This document shows positions 36,224-47,490 of a DNA stretch of 64,000 nt, one piece after another; the first letter of the stretch is position 1, and each line of letters starts with the position of its first letter. This DNA comes from Heliocybe sulcata (taxonomy: Eukaryota > Basidiomycota > Agaricomycetes > Gloeophyllales > Gloeophyllaceae), in assembly GCA_004369045.1 (NCBI GenBank), contig ML213504.1, forward strand, positions 1,149,508-1,213,507, in the 5' to 3' direction. A program made the translations under genes and the position numbers. The notes under the pieces are model-generated. The model was not told the DNA's origin, made no database searches, and worked only from the letters and a program-made list of their open reading frames with translations.

Positions 36224-37661
36224 CTACGACTCATGCATACGCGACAAATCCTGGACTGCTGTCCGTACAATGGCCTGCAGATGCTCCTCGTGGTCTGACT
36301 CTCCCCAGTCCACATCCTCGTCGTCGTCGGAATCACCCATTTGCGAAGCTGCCATTTTAGCGAGCTGTTCATAGTCAATCTGACTTATGTCCTGGACACC
36401 CTCCGCGAGCAGGTCCTCATCTGTAACATCCTCTTCAGGGTCCCCCTCTCCTTCGCCGCGAGCCTCCTCCACGTTGTCTGCTTCGTCGTCGGAACCGCCA
36501 TATCTGCCCAGCGTGCCCAACACGTTCCTCTCCTCCTTATCCTCCTCGTCACTCCCATACTCGCCCAAAAGCCCAGTAATAGCCTTCCTGCCCGCCTTAA
36601 GGTCAAGCTTCCGTCGCTTCTGCGGCCTCTCATTATCCTCTACCCGGATAGCTCCATTATCGTCGATGAGCGTGCCCTTGAAGGCGCCGTCCTCGAATAC
36701 CTCAATGCACGGATATTCCACGAATGACCTATAGCGAAGCAAGGAGGCGAGCCTCTGTGTCGGGTCCAGTTTGTAGTATCCAGCTCTGGGCTGCCTAGCT
36801 AGGCGTGGCGTTATTGGGATGTCAATGCCCGAGCTAGCGGGCATAACGCAAGTGGGATTTACGAAGCCTTCCGGATCCTCTGGCTGAGGCAGAACCAGAT
36901 TTCTAATCCACGCGGGGGCGCCCTTGTCTTTCTTGCCCTTGAGACGCTCTGTCACCTGTTTCTGCAAGATACCCAGAAGAGAGTAGTTGATATCGTTCCT
37001 ATGTGCGAGCAAGGTTACTGGTGGGTCGGGAGAGTAGGTGGTTGGCGCGAGCGGATCTCGTGGGGGATAGAACTTGAACTCGATGGTGAGAAGCGCGGTC
37101 CTGTTTCTATGTAGACATATATGTTATAGTGCAGCGGTTATGATAGTAACAGACGTACTTGAAGTCCCAAACGGACTGGTTCAGTTTCCTCTTCTCCATA
37201 CCGTCAGGCAAGAGCTCCATGTCGATATCCCTAAAGTCCAGCTGCATCTTCAATACGTCTCTCTTCGTCCGCCCGAAACCCTTTCCACCCCCTCTGCCCC
37301 TACCCCGTCCTCTCATACCCCTTGCTCGGAACCCATCACCTCTATTGGCATTGTACCCTCCCCGTGCGATCGCCTTGCCCGTCTCGACTACCTTCCTCCC
37401 AACCTCCTCAAGGTATACGTAGTCATCCATCATCTTTCCCAATCCATACTTGTTCATGGGCACATATGCAGCCTTGTTCCGCACGCCCGAGCATCCTGTA
37501 CGAGTTTTGTGACTCTTGGAGCAAGGTAGGGAGCATGTGCGAGTGCTGCATCCTGGGCAGGTGTATATCGGTGCACATTCGTTGCAGACAGCACATACTG
37601 AAGGCGGGGCAGAGCTTGTCGAGGCTATAGGTCCGCCAGAAGTAGGGAACATGTCCGTCAT
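36224..37661 (-). CDS. BCD1: Box C/D snoRNP assembly factor Bcd1 (HIT zinc finger)
   Basis: Nucleolar or nucleoplasmic factor needed for box C/D snoRNA accumulation, related to human ZNHIT6. Exons 37159-37661 and 36224-37106 give 461 codons. Residues 20-60 form a zf-HIT domain: CAVC, CAPIYTCPGC, RTCSLPCSKSHKTRTGC, with the expected paired cysteines and terminal His/Cys. The YVPMNKYGLGKMMDDYVYLEEVGR block is characteristic of Bcd1. An RG-rich stretch follows (GRGRGRGGGKGFGR). Then come DIDMELLPDGMEKRKLNQS, EFKFYPPRDPLAP and LASLLRYRSFVEYPCIEV. The C-terminus is an acidic tail. The ATG at 37661 is the first in frame; the codon two upstream is GTG. It is convergent with MED18 and in tandem with DRE2. 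Confidence 0.88.
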
Positions 37662-37912
37662 GGTCACTGGAAGAATTCGGGAGGAAGGATGCTGATTGGC
37701 TGGTATAAGCTGACGCAGTAGTGCTGACTACCTACATCGATTAAAGTGTAATTGGATATGCACGTCTGAGCAACAGTACATCGACTATGATATCAAGAGG
37801 AACAGAGGTATATCGATACAAAGCACTACAAAGCAACAGCAATGCCACCACTTAGTAGCAGATGCCCTACAGTGTGCGGTCTCCAGAGCAAGTAACAAGT
37901 CTATGAGGGGAA

Positions 37913-38993
37913 TCAGATGTCGTCCATGCCAAAGTCTATCTCGACCTTCTCGCCAGGCTTGAAGGCGGGAAGACCTAGACATAAGAGTCAACAGCTGGTC
38001 TACTGCACGGTTGTCAAACTCACCTCTATAAGGACAACTCTCGCAGCGGAAAGCATCGCCAAGGAAGCAGCTCCCGCAGCTGCTCGTCGCCTTCGGTGCA
38101 GCGGCAGCAGCAGCGAGCAGTCGGTCCCTCTCACTCTGCTCGACCTCAATCGCTTGCCCATCCATCTTGCCATCCAGCATCACGACCTTGCTATTGGCCA
38201 GCTCCTCCTCCTCCAGCTCCGCCAACCCGCACGTGCAGTTCTTGCACGCTTTCTTCCGCCGGGGTGCACCATTGACGAAGGGCTCGCACGTGGGGACTGG
38301 CCGCTCGCGATCTGCGGGGGTGAGCAGCTTCTCCGCGTCGATGGTAGGTGTCGACGGAGCATTGAGTGTCCAGAGCGCCTTCTTTGCGGATTTGCGGTCG
38401 GGATCTGCCTTTCGTCGCAGCGAGAAGGCAGGTGCGGCCGGAGCAGGCGCTGTCGACTTGTTCAGACCAAGTGGCTGGGCAATAGAGTGGGCAGGCTTTT
38501 GTGCAATAATGGTGCCTTCATTGGGTAGCGAGGACAGGACGCTGAATCCGGCGAGCGTAAGCTCTGAAGGCAGGCTGGCGAACGAATCCGCAAGATTCAG
38601 AACATGGAGGGTACCGAGTGGTTCCAGTCCTCGATGCAGCTGCGCAAGCAGTGTCGAGAGTTTGGGCGTGAGTTGCTCGTATTCCGGAGCAGATAACGTG
38701 ACATGGACCGAGGCGTATCTCGAAGGCGTTAACTCGGCCGCTGTGCAATCGCATTAAGACACGCAGATAACATAGTCACCAGAGTACTCACCTCCCTCCA
38801 GCAGCCTATCCAGCATCTGCCTATCCACCTGTCTGTTCGCCTCCAAATCGCTGACCAGACCCTGGAACTTCCCATCCTGTGCAGTAGCGAGCGACCCGAT
38901 GGCAAGAGCAGGCCCTTTCTGGGGAACAGCAGTGACCACCTTGTGACCCATCGCGGGTTGCTCAGCAGGAAGGTATATTGCGGTGGGAGACAT
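37913..38993 (-). CDS. DRE2: Anamorsin/Dre2, cytosolic Fe-S assembly protein
   Basis: Electron-transfer protein that, with Tah18, supplies electrons to the cytosolic iron-sulfur assembly machinery. The ATG at 38993 gives [13 protein letters not shown]. The first part is the methyltransferase-like domain ([18 protein letters not shown]). A linker with [18 protein letters not shown] precedes the C-terminal CIAPIN1 domain. That domain has a first cluster site, a Cys followed by CKNCTCG (spanning [20 protein letters not shown]), then the second site with two CxxC pairs in [15 protein letters not shown]. It ends with [15 protein letters not shown] at 37913. Two introns are visible, one near 38793 and one near 37978-38022. 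All expected cysteines are present, so both clusters should form. Confidence 0.95.
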
Positions 38994-39415
38994 TGTATCG
39001 GTCTGCAAAGTCGACGTGAATTCGATTGGTAAGTGGGGCGGTCCATTTTATTGCTATCCAAGTTGTGGCTTAGTGAATCGTGGGAATTCGGATTTTCGGG
39101 AGTAGTCAGGAGTTACAACATATCACTCATGCTGATTGGCTCATTGGTTCGCAACCATTAGCTGCTCGTTCATAGGACTTGGCATTGGCAGCGAAATGAC
39201 ATCGCTCAGAGACGAAACTCAGAGATGCGATTGCATATATCAACAGTTATGACTTCCAAATGCTACAACAAGGAGATAGTACGGTAGGAAGAACCCAGAA
39301 GTAGCTGCAGGACAGCCAGCGCTAGCAATGGAGGAAAAAGAATGATGATAAAGTAAGCAACGCACGCCCAAACAAATCTGATATCTCCCTCCCAATCACT
39401 CATTCAATCAACTAG

Positions 39416-40603
39416 TCACTGCTGCTCCGGTGACCCTTCCTGCATAGCGTTCGGATCTATACCAGGCGGAGGGGCAGGCGGCATGCCCGCCTCTCCAGGG
39501 TACGGCGGAGCCATCAACGCCGTCCTGACGCGGAACAGAATCATGCGGTACCAGTCCTGCTCGGCGCCCGCCTTCTCTTGCTCGGCCGTGATGGCCTGCA
39601 GATGCTCGAGCTCCTTCACCCACGTGCAGCGCCAGTCGACGTTGCCGTGCTCGTCCACTTCGAAGTTTTCTTCCGTACGCATGAGGCCCGGAGGCGGAGG
39701 GAAGTGCATGCCGGGCGGCGGAGGTGGGATCAGGCCCGGGTAGGGATCGAAGCTGGGCGTCCGCGCCATCAGCCGCGCTGCTCAAAAGACTCAGAGATAG
39801 GATAGACACTCACGGGTAGGGAAAGGGCAGGGGGCGACTGGGGCCCGCACCGTCCGGACCCATGGGCGGCTGAAACTGCGGGTCATCGAAAGGCAAATGA
39901 TGCGGGGACATCATGCCGTCGCCGGGCGGTGGCTGCTGCTGCTGTTGCTGCTGCTGCGAGCCCTGCTCCTCCGAGACGTGCCGCTCGGCCTTTTTGGGCT
40001 TCTTCTTGCGGATGCGGTGCACGCCCGTGCGCGGATCGACATTGTCGTTCACCGTCCAGTACGACCCCTTGCCGCGGTCGGTGAGCGGGCGCGCGACTTT
40101 TTCAAAGCATGGGTTGAGGGAGAGGTTGTGGCGGACGGAGTTCTGTGGAGAGCTGGGTGAGTAGGGGAGAGGTGGCAGGATGGATGTGGCTCGACGAACC
40201 TTCCAACCGGCAGGCGCAGTGCGGAAGTAAGGGAACTGACGAGGGACATTAAGCGTACAAATGATCGATAGATGAACCACTACGTACCCTGGACTCTATC
40301 GCATAATATATATCTTCCAACAACAACTTCCCAGTCGGCGACCCCTTGATAGCATACCTGCCACACCATCAACATCCATCCACGCACCACACCACCCCGT
40401 ACTCACCTAATCAACGTCGAATACGGATAAAACGGCTTACTCCCAGGCGGGCCATCCCTGAGCGAGTCGAGGTTGATAGGCAGCCCGCCCGTGAGCTCGT
40501 GGTCGGTAGGCTCTGGGTAGTACGACTGCGGCGGCATCACGGGGAGCGCGTCGCCCACGGGCACCATGTTTGGGTTGTTCATGCCGTTCTGCTGGCCCGC
40601 CAT
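39416..40603 (-). CDS. Forkhead transcription factor
   Basis: Nuclear DNA-binding protein with one forkhead (winged-helix) domain. The ATG at 40603 starts [11 protein letters not shown]. The domain runs over three exons: FYPYSTLIR, then an exon containing [23 protein letters not shown], then the recognition-helix block [16 protein letters not shown] and [10 protein letters not shown]. It is followed by a basic cluster ([14 protein letters not shown]) and an eight-Gln tract, and then Pro-rich sequence. The last exon begins at an acceptor near 39754, giving [17 protein letters not shown], and ends SPEQQ at 39416. An acceptor about 25 nt upstream would enter a second long open frame (see findings). 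Which Fox subfamily it belongs to is not clear. The central FDPYPGL to PPPPGL region is rich in Pro and Gly. Confidence 0.85.
39927..39957 (-). repeat. Polyglutamine codon repeat in forkhead gene
   Basis: A CAG/CAA run on the minus strand encodes eight consecutive Gln, directly after the basic cluster following the forkhead domain. Such tracts vary in length between strains. Confidence 0.8.
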
Positions 40604-41864
40604 GCGCGATGGGGAATTGGACGGGAAAAGATGGGGCGCGACGGGCGGCGGTGGCGCTTAGTCATCCGTGTGAACGTGCCTGCTGTGCGCACGGCCCTCG
40701 CGCGCCTGGAAACATGGTGGTTCTGCTCCGAGCTCGTCGTTCGGGATGCTCTGTACGCTCAGGGACGGTGGGGGCGGGCAGTGTGGCGGGTGTTTGTTTG
40801 CTCGCGGGGCGGGGCGCACAACATGTCATTACAATGCACAAATTGTCGAAGACAGAGGAAAACAAATATCGAAACAAGGATACACAGTCGCAAATTCGCT
40901 GCCGACGCTCGATGCCGAGGGCTCTTGCTCTTGTCTTACGCTCGTGTGTGGTGGCGGGCGAGGACTTGGTATGTGCTGCTGATCGTTTCTTGGAGGCGCT
41001 GTCTGCTTCGTCTCGCGGGCTGTGGACTTGCTCCTGCTCGCCATCAGACAAATAGTCGTCTACTAATTGTAAATGACGGGCGACACACTATGAAGGCATT
41101 CTATTATGATATCGACTGGATCCGGGCCTAGGTACAGGTAATACTTACATGTGGGTCCTTAGCTTTCGCGATACAGGTCCAGTGCACGTTCTTCGGATTC
41201 CAGCGTCAGGAGGTAGAAGCCCTGGCCCTCCCTCTGAGTCCTCCGCATTCACTACGAGTGCCCGCGTATGGTCCGCCTGCGGTGGTACGTGCCTGTGTCT
41301 TGACTACACGCGGTGTCCCTCGCTCGGGACGATCGCCTTCATTTCCTCGGGAGCATTACCAGGTGACACCGGTAGCGCACAGGACCTTGCTTATCAGCTC
41401 CCTGCTAGTTTTGGAAGTTTTACTCTGGGATATATCTCCCGTGTATCAATATATCGCTGCGGACTCATCTGCCGGCGTTCAAACTTTGGACACGCAGGAC
41501 TTGGCCTCATCGTTGTAAGCGAGGCCGACGTGCTTTGCCGGACTACATACCCCCTTCAGCCACAGGACGCCTAAAGGCGTTTCGGAACCTATCGTGCAAT
41601 TGATCTGCGAATATCGCGGTTGACAAGCCCGACGGTAGCCCGTCCCAAGACTCGTTGCGACGTGCGAACGTGGTTATTGTACATAACGAGGATGTAAATG
41701 ACGTTTTGTCCTCGTCTGCGCCGAGCTTGTTCGTGCGCAGTAGAAATATATTGCCTTGGACCAACAGTACAAGGTTAGGGGTTCTATAAATAACATCGAC
41801 CTCGAGAGCTGCTTCCGTCTTCGCCTTCTGCACAAGCGTACCGCCGGCTCAAATAATTCCATCC
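40604..41864. promoter_or_regulatory. Long divergent intergenic region
   Basis: 1.26 kb between the forkhead start and the small membrane-protein start, the longest divergent gap in the window. It holds open frames up to about 260 codons on the plus strand (one enters from the antisense of the forkhead gene) and 141 codons at 41149-41574. None has a recognisable motif or a plausible composition. A long 5' untranslated region or complex promoter of the forkhead gene is the simplest reading. Confidence 0.4.
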
Positions 41865-42475
41865 ATGGCGTCGACCTCTCCATCGACAGGACGCGATGTA
41901 GCCATAACTGGCGATGAACAACCAGCCCTCCAGCCAATACGCATCAACCTGGACATCCCGAGCAAGCTGTACATGGTGCCATTGCTATCGTTCGCCCTGG
42001 GCACCATGATCGGCGTGCAGCGCGGTTCAAAGGTGGCGTCGATGCGGTTTCTGGCGGAGAACGCGCACCGGCCACCCAAGACAGTGCGGGGGTGGTACTT
42101 TTACCAAAAGACCAAGAACTACAAGGTGATGTGGGCGGCGCTGAAGGAGGGCGGACGGATTGGGAGTCGGCTGGGGTTGATTACGCTGGGGTGGATGGGG
42201 ACGGAGGAGGGCCTGAGGCGGGCAGGGGGGCTGGCGGAGGAGGGGCGCGAGGTGGGGGCGGCGCTGACGACTGCGGCGGTGTTCTGTGGTGTCTGTGAGT
42301 GGTTTACTTACCTGGGCGTGACTTGGCTTATGTGTTGGTAGACCGGGTGAGGGGGATGGACGCGGGGAGGATCATGGGACTGGGACTGGCTGGCGGGGCT
42401 GCGATGTGGGGGCTCAGAGTGCTGCAGGCGAACGGGCAGCGGGACCGAGAGGCGACCGAACCGGAGACATCGTAG
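41865..42475 (+). CDS. Conserved small membrane protein, unknown function
   Basis: Two exons; the intron runs from a GTGAGT just after 42293 to the TAG at about 42341, and the protein of about 185 residues ends at 42475. After a polar leader it shows IPSKLYMVPLLSFALGTMIGV, a basic loop (QRGSKVASMRFLAENAHRPP), then KTVRGWYFYQKTKNYKVMWAAL, and two Gly/Ala-rich hydrophobic stretches with GxxxG spacing (GLAGGAAMWGL). The glycine-rich helices recall the Tim17/Tim22/Tim23 fold, but I do not see a diagnostic signature, so function is left open. It lies upstream of SCH9 on the same strand. Confidence 0.65.
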
Positions 42476-42744
42476 CGATAGTAGTGTATATCAGGCATGT
42501 CTGACCCGGGGGACGTTGCCGACCGGATCTTGGGTCTCTCAGGGCGACGGCGGTCGGTGCGGCGTCGGTGGCTGTAAAAGGCAAGGACGGGTGTGTGGCG
42601 GGTGGCCGAGCCGGGCCGGGGATGGTGGAGTGGAAGAGGGGAGCGGCGTGATTGTTTGTCGAGAATGTGATAGGATGACGTCTGAGGGTGGTATTCTTCA
42701 TATCTACACGCGCGTCGAGGACAGCATCATCATCGACGCCCAAC

Positions 42745-45386
42745 ATGCTCAAGTTTTGGCCGTCCAGTGAACTCACTCCAAAGGCTGGGCCCGATGGCAA
42801 GGAACGCAGCAATCCGTTTGATGTCCCCGCCCAATTGGGTCAGGCGCCATCGGCCTACACTACATCCTCCCTCCGCCACCACCGTCCCTCCAATGCAGGC
42901 GATCTCACGCCTCTAGGTATCCTCAACCCAAACGCCTTCCCTACCTTTGCCGCTGCCGTCCCCACCACCCAGCTCTCTCTTCATGCCCCCGACTTTAATA
43001 TGGCCTCACCCCCGAAATCAAAACTCAAAGTCCCCAGCAACCCCTCCACCCCCGGCTCATCGCCCTCGTCGTCCCACAAATCCTCCGCGTCGTCGTCTAG
43101 GTCCGCTGGCAACCCGCTGACAAACGCCCTCAATGCCTCTGCACCCAGCACCTCCAACGGCTCACCAGGCGGCGGCTCTAAAGGCCAGATCCACGTCAAA
43201 CTCCTGCAAGCCCGCGGCCTGAACGTCCCGTCTCCGCACTCGCGCCCGTACGTCGTCGTCTCGTTCGAGCAGAACGAGTTTGTCAGCCGGGATCCCATCG
43301 ATGAGAGCGAGAAGGAGCTCAAGGGCCAGGCCACCAATCTCTCCCGAAACTCGTCCAGCATCGCCCTCTCAGCTCTCGGTGCGATCAACAACAAGGACGC
43401 CGCCAAGCGCAATCCTACCAATGGCGCCTCCAGCGGAAAGAACACCCCCACGCCCGGCGCGAAACCGAGCCCCAACGTGAGCGGCCTCGCAAACTCGCTC
43501 TTTGGGCGGAAGAATGCGCATAACCCTACCTGGAAGCACGAGGTGTCCTTGTGAGTGTTTTCGCTGCCTGTGCTCTGCATCAGTGCTCATAGCAGACAGC
43601 GACGTGACTTCGGAAAAGTCGACGATCCAGTTTAATGTGTACGATCGTCTCAGCGAAGAGCACACTTTTCTGGGCACCGTCCAAGTCAAACCAGTGCTCG
43701 TTCACGATCACACCGTCGATCAATGGTACAAGTACGTGGCATAAATTTGTTCTGGTACAGGGCGCTCATCCTTTACAGACTAGCGCCGTTCGAGAATGAA
43801 ATCGTCAGCGGAGAGATGCGTATCCAGATTACATACGAGCAGTTCAAGGTACGCGACGCCCTCTACCATCTCCACTCCCGCTCACGCGCCGTAGAACAAA
43901 CGCTCCCTCACCCCCCGCGACTTTGAATTCCTCAAACTCATCGGCCGGGGCACCTTTGGCAAAGTCTTCCAAGTGCGCAAAAAAGACACGAAGCGCATCT
44001 ATGCGATGAAAGTCCTCTCTAAAAAGGAGATCATCGCGAAGAAGGAGGTGGCGCATACGATTGGCGAGCGCAAGATCCTGCAGCGCTCGCTCGAGTGCCC
44101 CTTCCTCGTGGGACTGAAGTTTAGCTTCCAGACGGACTCGGATCTGTATTTGGTGACGGATTTCAAGAGCGGCGGGGAGCTGTTTTGGCATTTGCAGAAG
44201 GAGACGCGGTTTACCGAGGAGAGGGCGAGGTTTTATGTGGCGGAGTTGACGCTGGCGCTGGAGCATTTGCACAAGTATGACATCGTGTACCGGTGAGCCC
44301 CTCACTTCAGTCCGTTATCCTCTATCTAACATCTGGTAGGGACCTGAAACCCGAGAACATCCTCCTCGACGCCACGGGGCACGTCGCGCTGTGCGACTTT
44401 GGTCTCTCGAAACCCGATCTGCGCTCGGACGAGCTGACGACGACGTTCTGCGGCACCACCGAGTACCTCGCGCCGGAGGTCCTCCTCGACGAGCACGGCT
44501 ACTCGAAGCTGGTGGACTTTTGGAGCCTGGGGGTGTTGCTGTTCGAGATGTGCTGCGGGTGGAGCCCGTTCTATGCGGAGGACACGCAGGTGATGTATAA
44601 GAATATATGTTTTGGGAAGATCAAGTTCCCGAGAGGCGTGATTGGTGACGAGGGGAAGCTGTTTGTCAAGGGGGTGAGTGGGTAGTATACAGGTTTGATG
44701 ACAGTATGCTGATGGTCTGGGTACAGCTACTCAACCGCAACCCGAAACACCGCCTGGGCGCGCAGCGCGATGCGGCGGAGCTGAAGGAACACCCGTTCTT
44801 CGCGTCGATCGACTGGGCGGCGCTGGCGCGGAAGCAGGTGACGCCGCCGTTCAAGCCTGTGGTGGAGTCGGACGAGTCGACGGCGAACTTTGACCCCGAG
44901 TTCACGACGGCGGACTTGCGCGAGATGGGGCTGGACGAGGATATGGATATGGACGATGAGGACCCGAGCGAGGCGTGGGTGTCGGCGTCGCTTGCGGGGG
45001 CGGCGGCGAGTGCGCATACGCCGCTCGGCCCGCTTGGGAGCGAGAAGGAGAAGGAGAAGCAGCTGGGGTATGTGGCGCCGGTGGAGAATGGCAGTGGCAA
45101 TGGGGTTGGTGCGAGGGCTGGGGAGGAGAAGAAGGGGCTGGAGATTGGAGGGGGGAAGAAGGGGAAGAAGGGGAGCGAGAGTCCGCCGTTGACGAGCTCT
45201 GTGCAGGAGAACTTTAGGGGGTTCACGTATGAGGGGGAGTCGCTGGTGCAGGAGCTGGAGGAGCGGCTGGGGTTGGGGGGGAGGGAGGAGGAGGACGGGG
45301 GCGAGGAGGAGGAGGACGATCCGGAGGACTTTGAGGTTGCAGGGGGGCGGTATGCGAGGAGGAGAGGGGACGAGATGGATATCTGA
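42745..45386 (+). CDS. SCH9: AGC kinase Sch9/Sck with N-terminal C2 domain
   Basis: Ser/Thr kinase downstream of TORC1, the fungal counterpart of S6 kinase, controlling growth and stress responses at the vacuole and in the cytosol. Six exons (42745-43550, 43600-43731, 43779-43848, 43895-44292, 44340-44673, 44727-45386) give 799 codons. After a disordered leader comes a C2 domain (IHVKLLQARGLNVPSPHSRPYVVVS to DVTSEKSTIQFNVYDRLSEE). The kinase domain has GRGTFGKV, the lysine in YAMKVL, YRDLKPENILLD, CDFGLSK, the activation-loop TTFCGTTEYLAPE and DFWSLGVLLFEM. The C-terminal extension has FDPEFTTADL and a hydrophobic motif FRGFTYEG, followed by an acidic tail. The C2-plus-AGC order is diagnostic for Sch9/Sck1. 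In-frame codon 42688 is GTG, so the ATG at 42745 is the start. Confidence 0.93.
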
Positions 45387-45896
45387 GCGTGTGCTCTTCT
45401 CGCTGATACGTCGACGATGGTCTGATCTACTCGGCCTTGCCCTGGCTCATCATGGTGTTCTCCCTGCAATCTCGTCGCCCTCTTCCCAAATCCATTGCTC
45501 CCATCCACACAAGCCAACGCACTGTACTGTCAACCACATGTTTAATCCTCGTGTCACGCAACCTATATGCCGCTTGTCTCCTGCTGTTCCTTTTGTAACC
45601 CGGCCGGGCCAGGCATTGTAATTCTTCAAGTCCGTATTCAATGTGCACACCATATTTTCTGGCTTCCTCGTCACGATACACGGTTTTATTGGCGTCGGAC
45701 TCTTATGAACTTAAAATCTTAAACGTCGAGTGTAGGATGGAAAGAAAGCGAATAGTCAATGTAGTAGAGTATGCTTGTAGTAATAATAAAGCTAGGTGTA
45801 TTGGTACGCCGTATCCCCGCGTTTCCGCAAGAGTCGATTCCGAAGATCCAGGAAAGAGAAAGAGTCCGAGTCTAGATGCTGTCCCGGAGCTTGGGG
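45387..45896. other. Convergent 3' region SCH9 / AIM32
   Basis: 510 bp between facing stop codons. No gene seen; the sequence becomes AT-rich around 45700-45800, fitting polyadenylation regions. Confidence 0.4.
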
Positions 45897-47217
45897 TTAC
45901 CAATCGTTCAGGGTGGCACGGCCGGGACGGGAGAGGTTCACGCCTCCACGGAGGAGGGGGAGGAGGATCTGGCCGCCGATGATAGTGTTCTGCACGATCG
46001 CGTCGACTTCGTGCGGCGTCACCCGGCCGTACCACACGCTCGCGCCTTGGGGGGTGTAGATCTGCAGAAACGCAAGGTCAGCACTCAGCCACGAATAGGG
46101 CGGGGCAGGGAGGGACGCACGATGCAGTTCCCGGCGAACTTGTGGCCGCCGATGTGCGAGTTCTTGAGGATGAGCGCGCGCTTGGTGGGGGCCTCGGCCA
46201 GGTCCTTGAGCTGCTGCGTGATGTGGGCGTCCTTGGCTTCTTCGGAGCCTTGGAGGGCTTCGAGGGGCGAGCCGCTCAGGGAGGGGTCTTCGAGCTGCGT
46301 GTGCGCTTCCCAGCCTTCGCGCTCTAGAGCTTGGGTGAAGGCTGCCGGACCGGTGAGGGCGTGTGGGACGGGAATAGGGCGCGGACGTACTGTGTTCTAG
46401 TTTGGGCGCGCTGATGGCGCAGCGGTTGTCCCGCCGCTTGTGTGAACCTGTGGGCATGAGATGAGGACTGCAGCTCGCGCCTGGGAACAGGGACGTACAG
46501 AGCAGGATAACGCAGTTGTAGGGAAGAATCCATGTCTTCCCCTGCTCGAGCGGCGCCCCGACGCGGCTGAGCGACGGGTCCAAGGCTGCATTCCACAGCG
46601 CCTTCGCACCGTCCAACGAACGCGGGACATCCGTAGCGACTTTGTAATCCGGGAAGATAAGCACCGTCTCGAGCGCCCCGTCGTCCGAAACAGTCTTGTG
46701 GCTCCCGTTCAGCACCATAATATTCGAGCCCTCCGCCGCGTCGAATACCCCAGGGACGCCGGACGCGCCTGACCTGCGCCGTTTCGCAGAGGGCGACGCG
46801 GCCTTGACCTGCTCCACGTAAGCGGCCAGCGTGCCCTGCGCATCCGTCACTTCTCTTTCCCAGTCGGTCTTTCCGGTAGAGATCACTATCTGCGCAGGGA
46901 AGCTTCGTCAGGGCGACAATTGAATACGCGGGGTGCAGCACACCTGTCTCCGGAAAGGCTTCACGGAACCCAGCATCTGGGTCTCCCTGTCGACATCGAA
47001 TTTCTTGGGATACTCATCGTGTCCTGAGAAGGTATCATTCTGCACTGGCATGAGAGCGCATAACGTGGAAGAGCGCACCTTGGTCGCATGGATCAGCGCA
47101 GGACCGGCAGTCTGCGCTTGACAAGGGAATGTGGGCAGCTTCAAAGGCGTGGCGATTGCCTTCAGTGTCGGGCGTCTGGCCAAGTATCATTGACTTGAGT
47201 TTGCGAAAGCCACTCAT
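45897..47217 (-). CDS. AIM32: Thioredoxin-like [2Fe-2S] protein Aim32 (sucrase/ferredoxin-like)
   Basis: Small mitochondrial thioredoxin-like ferredoxin family protein; yeast Aim32 is implicated in redox quality control of the mitochondrial import machinery. The ATG at 47217 starts MSGFRKLKSM. The first exon carries CRSCADPCDQ. The next exons show GHDEYPKKFDVDRETQMLGSV, ISTGKTDWEREV, and LVLNGSHKT-like strands; then WILPYNCVILL. After an intron comes the family motif HKRRDNRCAISAPKL, followed in a further exon by HIGGHKFAGNCI and IYTPQGASVWYGRVTPHEV. It ends with TLNDW at 45897. The paired Cys and the HxGGHKxAGN block are the expected cluster ligands. Four or five introns are needed and the exact middle exon borders are approximate. 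Confidence 0.88.
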
Positions 47218-47490
47218 CGTGAAAGGGACGGACCTGGGGAGCCGCCATTGGGGTCGAATATAAGCTGCCTGAGCAGTCGGTATCAGATTAGATTCGGGAA
47301 CAAACGCGTATCACCCTCGGCTTCAGCTCTGACTGCGTCCTGCGCAGCCGGTGGCAATGCCATTCGACTGCGGAAAGGCTACATGGTGTATTGCAAGCGA
47401 AGACAGATTAACGGAAGGGATACAGATACAGCAACCTAAATACTGCAAGGAACCTGTAATGACCATGGCGCTTGTACGACGGCAGAAGCA

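Noticed and set aside
40346-41131. Plus-strand frame of about 260 codons
   Set aside because: Its first part is the antisense of the forkhead coding exon, and its composition is Arg/Trp/Cys-rich and unlike a protein. No splice or start support.
41149-41574. 141-codon plus-strand frame with an ATG
   Set aside because: No motif or conserved-looking block; it lies in a promoter-like region and is a likely chance frame.
44666-45517. 283-codon minus-strand frame opposite SCH9's last exon
   Set aside because: Ser/Pro-rich antisense shadow of the purine-rich SCH9 tail; it has no independent support.
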